Below the pieces are notes generated by a model, which did no database searches, had not been told where the DNA came from, and saw nothing but the letters and a program-made list of their open reading frames with translations. Made by a program: the position numbers and the translations under genes. From positions 2,245,326 through 2,309,325 of the forward strand of contig NZ_CP084098.1 in the NCBI RefSeq assembly GCF_036345015.1: a stretch of 64,000 nt of DNA, read 5' to 3'. Shown here piece after piece: positions 33,495 to 41,516 of the stretch. Within the stretch, counting starts at the first letter, position 1, and each line of letters opens with the position of its first letter. Source of the stretch: Cyanobacterium sp. Dongsha4 (lineage in GTDB: Bacteria > Cyanobacteriota > Cyanobacteriia > Cyanobacteriales > Cyanobacteriaceae).

Positions 33495-33778
33495 TGATTT
33501 ACCAATGATGGTTTCAACCACGATAATAAATAATTGACCCTATTCTAGTTAACAATGGACAATTCTTCACTAATTTTCACCTATTTACCTTCGCCCTTTG
33601 CCCCTTGCCCTTTTGAATTTGCCTGTTGCCTATCTCCTAACGATTTAGACATTTCCTAGCTCATCTATTTTTACCAGTCTTAACATTTCCTTTATAATTG
33701 AACCTAGGTAAATTTATATTGAGAAATTAACAATAAATCTTTTACCTAAATAATTATCTATATCTTTAAGTATTTATA

Positions 33779-35569
33779 ATGATTTCTCGCCAACATTCTT
33801 CAGGTAATGTCATGAAAAATCCTATTTCTGCTACTTCATCTTCATCGACACAAAAATTATCTGACTTAGTAGGACAAAATAGGTCAGAAGAAGTGACATT
33901 GTTGGCGGCGGCGGTTCACAGCGCCCATGATTCTATCGTCATTACAGATACACAATTAGATTATCCGGGGCCAAGAATTGTATTTGTGAATAAGGCTTTC
34001 ACGAAAATGACTGGGTATCAGGAGAATGAAATTATAGGCAAAACTCCTCGTATTTTACAAGGACCAAATACTGATCGCACCATCTTTAAGGAATTAAAGA
34101 ATAAGTTGAGAAAGGGAAAAGTTTTTTTTGGAGAAGCAATCAACTATCGTAAGGATGGCACAGAATTTTATAATCAATGGCATATTGAACCTATTTATAA
34201 CTCGGAAGGGACATTAACTCACTATTTAGCTATTCAAAGGGATGTAACCGAAAAAAAAGAAGCGGAGAAAAAATTAATCTATGATGCCTTTCATGATTCT
34301 TTAACGGGTTTATATAATCGGGGTTGGTTTCTCAAAGAATTACATAAAAGTTTGATACAAGCCAATCAATGTCAAGATTCTATGTTTGCTCTTTTGTTTT
34401 TGGATTTAGACGGTTTTAAATTAATTAACGATACTTTAGGGCATTCGGTGGGAGATGTTTTTTTACAAGAAGTAGCCAGAAGAATCAAAAAAAGTATTCG
34501 CCCTCAAGATAAACTAGCTCGTTTGGGAGGGGATGAGTTTACAATTATCATTGAAAATGTAAATGATTTAAGTATTGTTTCTCAAATTGCCGATCGCATC
34601 CAGTTTAATCTACAGAAACCTTTAACTTTAGGCTCTCAAGAGGTATTTACATCTTGCAGTATCGGGATTGCTTTAAGTAATGTGGGTTATGAAACTCAAG
34701 AGGAAATGTTAAGAGATGCAGACTTAGCTATGTATCGGGCAAAGTCTCTGGGGAAGTCTCGCTCGGCGATTTTTAATAAAACCATGCACCAAGTGGCAGT
34801 CAAGCGTTTAAATTTAGAAAATGATTTGCGTAAAGCCCTTGAAAGAGAACAATTCGAGCTTTTTTATCAACCCATAGTTTCTGTTAATGAACAAACCATA
34901 GTCGGTTTTGAGTCTTTGTTGCGTTGGCATCATCCCGAAAAAGGTGCTATTTCCCCCGCCGAGTTTATTCCTTTAGCTGAAGAAACAGGTTTAATTATTG
35001 ATATTGGTAAATGGGTACTAACTAAGGCTTGTGAGCAGTCGAGACATTTTAATCAGTTAAATTCAAGTAATTCTTTATTTATGAATATAAACTTGTCTCC
35101 CCGTCAATTTAAACAGTCTGATTTAGTGGCAACAGTAGATGATGTTTTACAAAAAACAAAATGCGATCGCCACTTAATTAAATTAGAAATTACCGAAAGT
35201 GCTATTTTAGAAACTGATAGTATTGCAGATGTAATGTTAAGAGAACTAAAAGAATTAGGTATAAAATTGTGTATTGATGATTTTGGTACGGGTTATTCCT
35301 CTCTTAGTCGTTTATATCAGTTTCCTATTGATATTTTGAAAGTTGATTCCTGTTTTATTCGTGCCATTGGGAAGCATGAGAGAAAAGAAAAAATCCTTGC
35401 AAGTATAGTTAATTTAGCCCATAACTTAGATATGGAAGTAGTGGCGGAGGGGGTAGAAACAGAATTTCAACTAGACAAAGTTAAGCAGTATCAATGTGAA
35501 TATGTGCAAGGTTACTTATTTGGTCATCCTCAGTCAAGTCAAGACATTGAAAAACTCATTAGAAGTTAG
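33779..35569 (+). CDS. PAS-GGDEF-EAL cyclic-di-GMP protein
   Basis: 596-aa cytoplasmic protein for cyclic-di-GMP turnover. The PAS domain (about 40-160) resembles LOV domains (GKTPRILQGPNTDR), but the flavin-adduct Cys position is Pro, so it is not a classical blue-light sensor. The GGDEF domain (about 170-335) has the intact motif at 250-254 and an inhibitory RxxD site (RPQD, 241-244). The EAL domain (about 345-590) reads ESL at the signature but keeps NINLSPRQF, LEITESAIL, IDDFGTGYSSL, KVDSCFI and VAEGVETE. Both activities are therefore plausible. It is 67 bp upstream of a second protein of the same class. Confidence 0.92.
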   Translation: MISRQHSSGNVMKNPISATSSSSTQKLSDLVGQNRSEEVTLLAAAVHSAHDSIVITDTQLDYPGPRIVFVNKAFTKMTGYQENEIIGKTPRILQGPNTDRTIFKELKNKLRKGKVFFGEAINYRKDGTEFYNQWHIEPIYNSEGTLTHYLAIQRDVTEKKEAEKKLIYDAFHDSLTGLYNRGWFLKELHKSLIQANQCQDSMFALLFLDLDGFKLINDTLGHSVGDVFLQEVARRIKKSIRPQDKLARLGGDEFTIIIENVNDLSIVSQIADRIQFNLQKPLTLGSQEVFTSCSIGIALSNVGYETQEEMLRDADLAMYRAKSLGKSRSAIFNKTMHQVAVKRLNLENDLRKALEREQFELFYQPIVSVNEQTIVGFESLLRWHHPEKGAISPAEFIPLAEETGLIIDIGKWVLTKACEQSRHFNQLNSSNSLFMNINLSPRQFKQSDLVATVDDVLQKTKCDRHLIKLEITESAILETDSIADVMLRELKELGIKLCIDDFGTGYSSLSRLYQFPIDILKVDSCFIRAIGKHERKEKILASIVNLAHNLDMEVVAEGVETEFQLDKVKQYQCEYVQGYLFGHPQSSQDIEKLIRS

Positions 35570-35636
35570 TAACTCGTAATTCAAATAACTTATACTGAAG
35601 ATGGAAAGATTTTAATTATAATGGCTTTCTTTATCA

Positions 35637-38600
35637 ATGAAATATTCGAGACTGTTATGGGGGTTTTTTGTCTTTGTTTGTCCGTTAAAAATGTCAGAAG
35701 TTTTAGCACAAAATTCCAGCGAAACAGTTACTATTGGAATTTATGAAAATCCGCCAAAGGTTTTTTTAAGTAAGGATAAGAAGTCTTCTAATTTTTGGAA
35801 GCCTTCTGGCTTTTGGGTGGATATTGTCAACGAAATAGGTAAACAAGAAAATTGGTCTATTAATTATATTCCCTGTGAATGGAGTCAGTGTTTAAGTTTA
35901 GTGGAGCAGGGTAAATTAGATTTGATGTTAGATGTAGCTTATTCTCCAGAGCGCGATCGCATCTTTGATTTTAACAATGAAGTAGTTTTAGCCAGTTGGT
36001 CTCAAGTTTATACTCGTAAAGGTCTTAAATTAGAGACAATATTAGACTTAGACGGTAAAAAAGTAGGGGTTTTAAAAAATAGCATTCAAGAAGAAGCCAT
36101 TAATAAATATATTAAATCTTTCGGCATTTCTCCTGAGTTAGTAGAGATAGGAAGTTTTGAGGAGATATTTGTACTTTTAGAAAAAGGAGATATTGATGCA
36201 GGAATTATTAATCATCTTTTCGGTAAAATCGCTCAGAGTAAATTTGATGTAGAAAAAACAAATATTTTATTAAATCCAGCTCGTTTACATTTTATTGTTA
36301 AGAATAAAGACCCAAAATCACTATTACAAAAATTAGATCATCAACTGGAAAAACTCATAGATAATGGCGATTCTGTTTATTATCAAGCAAAAAAGCAATG
36401 GTTAGAACCAGAGCCTAAATTTAGTTGGGTAACTGTTAAAAAAGAAGTAATAAATTCAGTTTTTTATCTGCCTTTTATCGGCTTATTCTTTCTCCTACTT
36501 TGGAATTTTTCCCTCAAGAAAGAAGTTAATCGCCGTATTGCCTTAGAGAAAAAATTAAAAGATAGTCAGGAAAGTTATGCCAGTCTGGCTTCTTCTGTAC
36601 CAGTGGGAATTTTTCGGACTAATAATCAATTTCAATGTATTTATGTTAATCATCATTATACAAAGCTAACGGGCATTTCCTATGAAGATGCTGTGGCGGA
36701 TAAATGGAAAAATGCCTTTCACCCCGATGATAAAGAATCAATTTTAAGATTATGGGAAAATTCCATTAAAGAGAAAACCATATTTGAGATGGAATGCCGT
36801 TTTCTCCACTCTGATGGCAAAATTGTTTGGGTTTATACTCAATCGTTACCAGAATATGACAGCGAAGGAAATTTAAAAGGTTATGTGGGAACTTTAACGG
36901 ATATTAGCGATCGCAAATTAGCAGAATTAGCCCTAAAAGAAAGTGAACAAAGATTCCGCAACATGGCGAAAAATGTACCGGGAGCAATTTTCCGTTATAT
37001 CTTACATCCTGATCATACTGATCAAATTATTTATATGAGTGAGGGATGTTATGAACTTTGGGAAATCAAAGCTGAAGAAGCTATTAATAATGTGGCAATT
37101 CTTTGGGATTTAATTCACTCAGAAGATATACCCGCCATGCAAGAATCTATACTCAAATCAGCACAAACTTTACAACCTTGGTTTTGGCAGTGGCGAATTA
37201 AAACCCCTTCCGGTAAGAAAAAATGGTTACAAGGCTTTGGCAGACCGACAAAACTCGATGATGGTGCGGTACTTTGGGATAGTTTGATTATGGATATTAG
37301 TAACCGTAAACAAGCAGAAATAAATTTGGCTAAAAGTGAAGAACGTTTGCGCTTAGTCACAGAAAACATGAGTGACTTAATTTGTTTATTTAATGCAGAT
37401 AAAAAACTTGTTTATGCAACTCCTTCTTGTGAGTTTTTATTGGGTTATACCGCAACGGAGTTAAAAGAAATAGACTTAGAAACACTTTTTCACCCTGATG
37501 ACCATAGTTATATTTATGATAATTGTTCTGTATATTCTACAGATAGAAACGAGGATAGTCGAACTATTACCTATCGCATTCTCTGCAAATCAGGTAACTA
37601 TATCTGGTTAGAAACCCTCAGCAAAAAAATTTATGACAACCAAGGAAATTTAGTCTATATACAAACCACATCAAGGGATGTGAGCGATCGCATCTCCATG
37701 GAAGTACAACTAAAGCATGATGCTCTCCATGATAAATTAACAGGGTTGCCCAATCGTAATCTATTAATCAAAAGACTTGATTTAGCCTTAAAAAGAAATC
37801 GCCGTTACACTCAATCTAATTTTGCTCTTTTATTTTTTGATCTGGACAATTTTAAATTAGTCAATGATAGTCTTGGTCATTTAATTGGTGATGAATTATT
37901 ATTACAAATTGGGGCATTATTACAAACTTTTATTCGAGATACAGACATAGCCGCCCGTTTAGGAGGAGATGAATTTGTTATTCTCCTTGAAGATATAACA
38001 GAAGTAGAACAAGCTGTAATAGTTGCTCAAAGAATTTTAGACTCGATGCGATCGCCATTTATCCTTTCCCATCGTCAAGTATTTACTAATACTAGCATTG
38101 GCATCGTCATTGGTAACACTAAACATAAAACACCTCAAGATGTTCTCAGAGACGCAGATATAGCCATGTATAAAGCAAAGCATCAAGGTAAAGGGAAATA
38201 TGCCATTTTTGACCCTCAGATGCACCAACAAACGGTTCTGAGATTAAATTTAGAAAATAATTTAAGAAAGGCGTTAGAGGAAAATCAATTTACACTTTAC
38301 TATCAACCAATTGTTAATTTGGAAAAATTAACTACAGAGGGATTTGAAGTCTTAATTAGATGGCAACATCCCCAAGAAGGAATTATATACCCCTGCGATT
38401 TTATTAATGTAATGGAGGAGATTGGTTTAATTAACGATTTGGGAGAGTGGATTTTTAAAACTGCCTGTCAACAGTTATTTCAATGGCAACATCAATTTAA
38501 TTTACCCTTAAAAATTAACATTAATCTTTCGGTGCAACAACTCACAGAATCGATTATTCCTTTACTAGACAAAATTCTCGATATTTACCCTATTCAACAA

Positions 38601-39005
38601 AATACATTAGTGTTGGAAATTACCGAAAGTATGTTGATTAAAGATTTTGAAGACACGAATAATTTATTAAGCCAGATAAAACAAAGAAGCATTCAAATCA
38701 GTATTGATGATTTTGGTACGGGATACTCTTGTTTAGGATATTTACATCAATTATCTGTGGACGCTTTAAAAATCGATCGCAGTTTTATGAATTTTTCTTC
38801 TTCTAAAAACCATAATCAAGTAATTGTTAGCTCTATTTTAGCTCTAGCTCAATCTTTAGGCATACGTGCGATCGCAGAAGGCATTGAAACTGAAGAACAA
38901 AGACAATGGTTAATCAGCCAAAAGTGTAAACTAGGACAAGGATATTTGTTTTCACCTCCCATAGCAAAAGATAAAGCAACAGATTGGCTAAAAATTGACA
39001 AGTAA
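35637..39005 (+). CDS. periplasmic-binding-domain/PAS3/GGDEF/EAL receptor
   Basis: 1122-aa membrane receptor for cyclic-di-GMP signalling. The order is signal peptide (ending EVLAQ), a bacterial extracellular solute-binding (SBP_bac_3) domain about 30-260 (VTIGIYENPPKVFL, GFWVDIVNEIG, DGKKVGVLKNS) and one transmembrane helix (VFYLPFIGLFFLLLWNF, about 280-297). Then come three PAS/PAC units (about 315-430, 440-560, 570-695), GGDEF (motif in ARLGGDEFVILLED, RxxD site RDTD present) and EAL (signature reads EVL; LEITESMLI, IDDFGTGYSCLG and AIAEGIETEEQ intact). It probably senses a small amino-acid-like ligand outside and alters cyclic-di-GMP inside. Confidence 0.92.
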   Translation: MKYSRLLWGFFVFVCPLKMSEVLAQNSSETVTIGIYENPPKVFLSKDKKSSNFWKPSGFWVDIVNEIGKQENWSINYIPCEWSQCLSLVEQGKLDLMLDVAYSPERDRIFDFNNEVVLASWSQVYTRKGLKLETILDLDGKKVGVLKNSIQEEAINKYIKSFGISPELVEIGSFEEIFVLLEKGDIDAGIINHLFGKIAQSKFDVEKTNILLNPARLHFIVKNKDPKSLLQKLDHQLEKLIDNGDSVYYQAKKQWLEPEPKFSWVTVKKEVINSVFYLPFIGLFFLLLWNFSLKKEVNRRIALEKKLKDSQESYASLASSVPVGIFRTNNQFQCIYVNHHYTKLTGISYEDAVADKWKNAFHPDDKESILRLWENSIKEKTIFEMECRFLHSDGKIVWVYTQSLPEYDSEGNLKGYVGTLTDISDRKLAELALKESEQRFRNMAKNVPGAIFRYILHPDHTDQIIYMSEGCYELWEIKAEEAINNVAILWDLIHSEDIPAMQESILKSAQTLQPWFWQWRIKTPSGKKKWLQGFGRPTKLDDGAVLWDSLIMDISNRKQAEINLAKSEERLRLVTENMSDLICLFNADKKLVYATPSCEFLLGYTATELKEIDLETLFHPDDHSYIYDNCSVYSTDRNEDSRTITYRILCKSGNYIWLETLSKKIYDNQGNLVYIQTTSRDVSDRISMEVQLKHDALHDKLTGLPNRNLLIKRLDLALKRNRRYTQSNFALLFFDLDNFKLVNDSLGHLIGDELLLQIGALLQTFIRDTDIAARLGGDEFVILLEDITEVEQAVIVAQRILDSMRSPFILSHRQVFTNTSIGIVIGNTKHKTPQDVLRDADIAMYKAKHQGKGKYAIFDPQMHQQTVLRLNLENNLRKALEENQFTLYYQPIVNLEKLTTEGFEVLIRWQHPQEGIIYPCDFINVMEEIGLINDLGEWIFKTACQQLFQWQHQFNLPLKININLSVQQLTESIIPLLDKILDIYPIQQNTLVLEITESMLIKDFEDTNNLLSQIKQRSIQISIDDFGTGYSCLGYLHQLSVDALKIDRSFMNFSSSKNHNQVIVSSILALAQSLGIRAIAEGIETEEQRQWLISQKCKLGQGYLFSPPIAKDKATDWLKIDK

Positions 39006-39017
39006 TATATTGGTATT

Positions 39018-39150
39018 TAACTTTATTTCAATTTAAGAATATCAGTTAAGTGTCAGGTTGTTGGGGGATTGGGGGATTAGGAGTTAGGAGTTATTAATTA
39101 TAAACTATTTACCTTTGCTCTTTGCTCTTTTGCCCTTTTTACTCTGCCTT
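39018..39150 (+). repeat. dispersed element copy (diverged left end)
   Basis: Diverged left end TAACTTTATTTCAATTTAAG then AATATCAGTTAAGTGTCAGG, a TAGGAGTTAGGAGTTATTAA segment and the module AACTATTTACCTTTGCTC. A right-end-like CCAACTAAGGTTA occurs at about 39194-39206, overlapping the 3' end of pgeF. Confidence 0.55.
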
Positions 39151-39202
39151 TTGCATGAGTGCCTACCTTAACCTTAATTGACAATTTTATATCCAACTAA
39201 GG

Positions 39203-39985
39203 TTACTGAGAAACAATACCACTCCATTGAATATTTTTCTCTTTAGTGCGACGATAGGAAAAGAAATCTTCTGGGGTTTGATAAGTACAATAGGGCGCGA
39301 TCGCAATTTTATTTAAGTTTATACCTTGTTGTTGAATTTGTAAATTAATCACCTGAGTAACATTTAATCTAACTTTATTTTCTTCCTCATCAGGTAAAAT
39401 CGGCTGATTTTCTATTTGTAAGGCTTTTTCAATGATTAATTCTGAGGGAGTATCTGAAGGGAAAATAGTTTTTAAAACCTCAACAGCAACTTCCTTATTG
39501 ACTTGATATACCTTACCATGAATAGCAGGACCTAAAGCAAACAGTAAATCTCCTAATTTCGACCCTTGAGATTGTAAAAGTGCGATCGCCTTTGGTACAA
39601 TTGCAGTAGAAGTGCCACGCCATCCCGAATGAATCGCCATCACCCTACCACTACCTTGATCAGCAATAAGAACAGGTGTACAATCAGCACTAGCACACCA
39701 AACTGAATCCAAAGACTTACTAGAGACAATACCATCCCCTTCCAATAAATCAGCACTAGATAAATAGTGGCTATCTAATGTTGCAGTAGAAAAGAGAATA
39801 TCGCTATGAATTTGCTTAAGACGATAAACAGAAGCATTTGGGTTTAAATAACTAACAAGAATATTTGGGGAATCCCCCTGAAAATGACAAGTAAAAAACC
39901 CGTGTTGCCAATTCCTCAGCAAATCACAGGTTAAAAATCTACCTTTTTCCGTCTCTCGCCATTGCCACATAGAAGAATTAGTCAT
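39203..39985 (-). CDS. pgeF: peptidoglycan editing factor PgeF (YfiH, laccase-domain)
   Basis: Cytoplasmic protein of the YfiH/DUF152 family; the E. coli member prevents misincorporation of L-Ser in place of L-Ala in peptidoglycan precursors, and homologues are related to purine nucleoside phosphorylases. The metal site shows as the His in RLKQIHSD, Cys in WCASADCTPVLI and His in VMAIHSGWRGTS. ALGPAIHGKVYQV and APYCTYQTPEDFFSYRR follow. I chose ATG 39985; a TTG two codons earlier is the alternative. Length about 260 aa is standard. It converges on the large receptor gene. Confidence 0.88.
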   Translation of the reverse strand: MTNSSMWQWRETEKGRFLTCDLLRNWQHGFFTCHFQGDSPNILVSYLNPNASVYRLKQIHSDILFSTATLDSHYLSSADLLEGDGIVSSKSLDSVWCASADCTPVLIADQGSGRVMAIHSGWRGTSTAIVPKAIALLQSQGSKLGDLLFALGPAIHGKVYQVNKEVAVEVLKTIFPSDTPSELIIEKALQIENQPILPDEEENKVRLNVTQVINLQIQQQGINLNKIAIAPYCTYQTPEDFFSYRRTKEKNIQWSGIVSQ

Positions 39986-40117
39986 ATACAATGAAGAATT
40001 AAAAATGAAGAATGAAGAAGTAAAGGCATTATTCCTTTATCATCTCAATGATTAATATAAATTTAACTAAACATTTTTCTACATTCTACATCGTACATTT
40101 CAGATTCTTTCAAGCAA

Positions 40118-40495
40118 TTAATACTGAGTAATACTACAAGTTAAAGGGCAAGAAGCATATAAAGCTCTGCGAGTCACTTTATCATTATCTTGTAACCATC
40201 CTAACCATTTTACCTCATTAGGATGAACACCTTTAAGAGTTAGAATAATCGAACTGAAAAGAATACAGGATAGAGTTACTCCTAGCATACCACTAGACAC
40301 AAGCACGATCGCACTAGCGGGGAAAACTGACTGTAAAACCACTGCGGCTAAAACTCCCACCGTCATCAATATCACCACTAACGGAAAGCCCACAACCAAA
40401 AAACAAACAGTTAAAGTCAAATTCCAGATGAGGAAACTCTTAGTCATAGACAATAAATAGCTATCGCGCCAAGTGTTTTGATTCGACATTTGCAT
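40118..40495 (-). CDS. small membrane protein, unknown function
   Basis: 125-aa protein with two or three hydrophobic segments: residues about 20-42 (LIWNLTLTVCFLVVGFPLVV) and 45-85 (GVLAAVVLQSVFPASAIVL, GMLGVTLSCILFSSIILTL), then a basic, Cys-containing tail. An AAGGAG ribosome-binding site 8 bp before the ATG supports this start. I do not recognise a family beyond the general look of cyanobacterial small membrane proteins. It has its own promoter region of about 1 kb upstream, partly filled by a mobile element. Confidence 0.7.
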   Translation of the reverse strand: MQMSNQNTWRDSYLLSMTKSFLIWNLTLTVCFLVVGFPLVVILMTVGVLAAVVLQSVFPASAIVLVSSGMLGVTLSCILFSSIILTLKGVHPNEVKWLGWLQDNDKVTRRALYASCPLTCSITQY

Positions 40496-40872
40496 TTCTT
40501 TTCGCTCCTTCAGATTTCTAACGACAACAAACAGACAACAAACAATATAAAGTTTAGATAAAGTTTCAGTATAAACAACTAGATATGTGTTCCCATATTG
40601 CCAGTATAGGCAATGAAAAATGAAAATGAGGATTTTTGTAATATTTTTTTACATATTATCCGAAAAAGATGTGCTAATAAATGACTTACAAGACTTAAAT
40701 TCATTGATTCTGAGGCTTATAAATTCTCTATTTTGAAAATTTGTTACATTTATATACAATCCGAGGGTTTTTTCTCAGTTTTTGTTTTCCTCAAGTTTAC
40801 CTCGGTTAATATCTTGAGGTTTGAGAGTTCGCAGTAATGAAAGAGGTTTCAGGTTTCGGGTTTCAGGTTTTA

Positions 40873-41313
40873 GGGTATTGGGGCAGGGCTGTTTCAAAGT
40901 AGAAAGACAAAAACGCTAAAACTATTACCAGTAAAAGAATATAGGGTTTTAGAGCTTTGAGGATTAAGAAGTAGTTAAAAATGTTGAGATTATCAATTTA
41001 TAACCATAAACCATTAACAACTATTGCAAGAGTGCCTATTCCCTACCTGAGTTCGATGAAAAAGTATCGAAAAATAAAGCGCCCTCGAGTTATCATCGAG
41101 CCAATTTTGGAATAAAAAATTATTAAATTTAGGAAAAACTCATTTAAAATCAATTTATTCAGCTTTTTTGTCAATAATTATTACTTTTAACTCCGTTCAC
41201 GACCGAAGGGAGTGCATGAGAGCAGCGAACTCTCCGAACTCCGAACTCCGAACTCAGGTATTCCCTGCCTTAACCAGAAAAATTTAGAATGAAACAGCCC
41301 TGGGGTATTGGGG
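40873..41313. mobile_element. MITE-like element, copy 1, with 11-bp target duplication
   Basis: The element body is 40884-41302 (419 bp) with perfect 13-bp inverted ends CAGGGCTGTTTCA and TGAAACAGCCCTG. It is flanked by identical 11-bp direct repeats GGGTATTGGGG (40873-40883 and 41303-41313). It contains no credible coding frame. Near its right end a CTCCGAA heptad array holds a 36-bp unit (41195-41230). A second copy, about 95% alike by eye, is at 63274-63666. Confidence 0.85.
41195..41230 (+). repeat. 36-bp interspersed repeat, copy 2, nested in MITE copy 1
   Basis: Begins GTTCACGACCGAAGGGAGTG and ends AGCAGCGAAC. It is the same length as the copy at 25341-25376 with several differences. 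It is absent from the equivalent position of MITE copy 2, where an uninterrupted ACTCCGA heptad array is found. Confidence 0.7.
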
Positions 41314-41516
41314 GGAAACTTATTTCTTAAGTTATCAATTACTAATTACTGATTATTAATTACTTTTGCCCCTTGCCCTTTTAACTTTGCTCTTTTAAAA
41401 TCTACTAACCTCAACACTAATTCTCAATTAATCTTTCCTTTCGTTCAAATTCTTTGCTAATCTCTAAAAATAGTCCTATAAACATCCTTACCTCATTATA
41501 TTAAGCAAAAATACTC

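Larger units (their letters stand above)
40496..41516. other. 1-kb spacer: regulatory AT-rich part plus MITE-like element
   Basis: The left part (40496-40860) is AT-rich and holds a palindromic pair, ACCTCGGTTAATATCTTGAGGT, near 40800. Its central bases are close to the termini of the dispersed elements. From 40840 on it is repeats: CAGGTTT heptads, the 419-bp element (40884-41302), then GGGTATTGGGG and the module TTACTTTTGCCCCTTGCCC before the topoisomerase gene. No protein-coding gene of credible length was found. Confidence 0.6.

Noticed and set aside
33779-34260. LOV photoreceptor in the PAS-GGDEF-EAL protein
   Set aside because: The motif reads GKTPRILQG, with Pro in place of the flavin-binding Cys, so a classical LOV photocycle is not expected.
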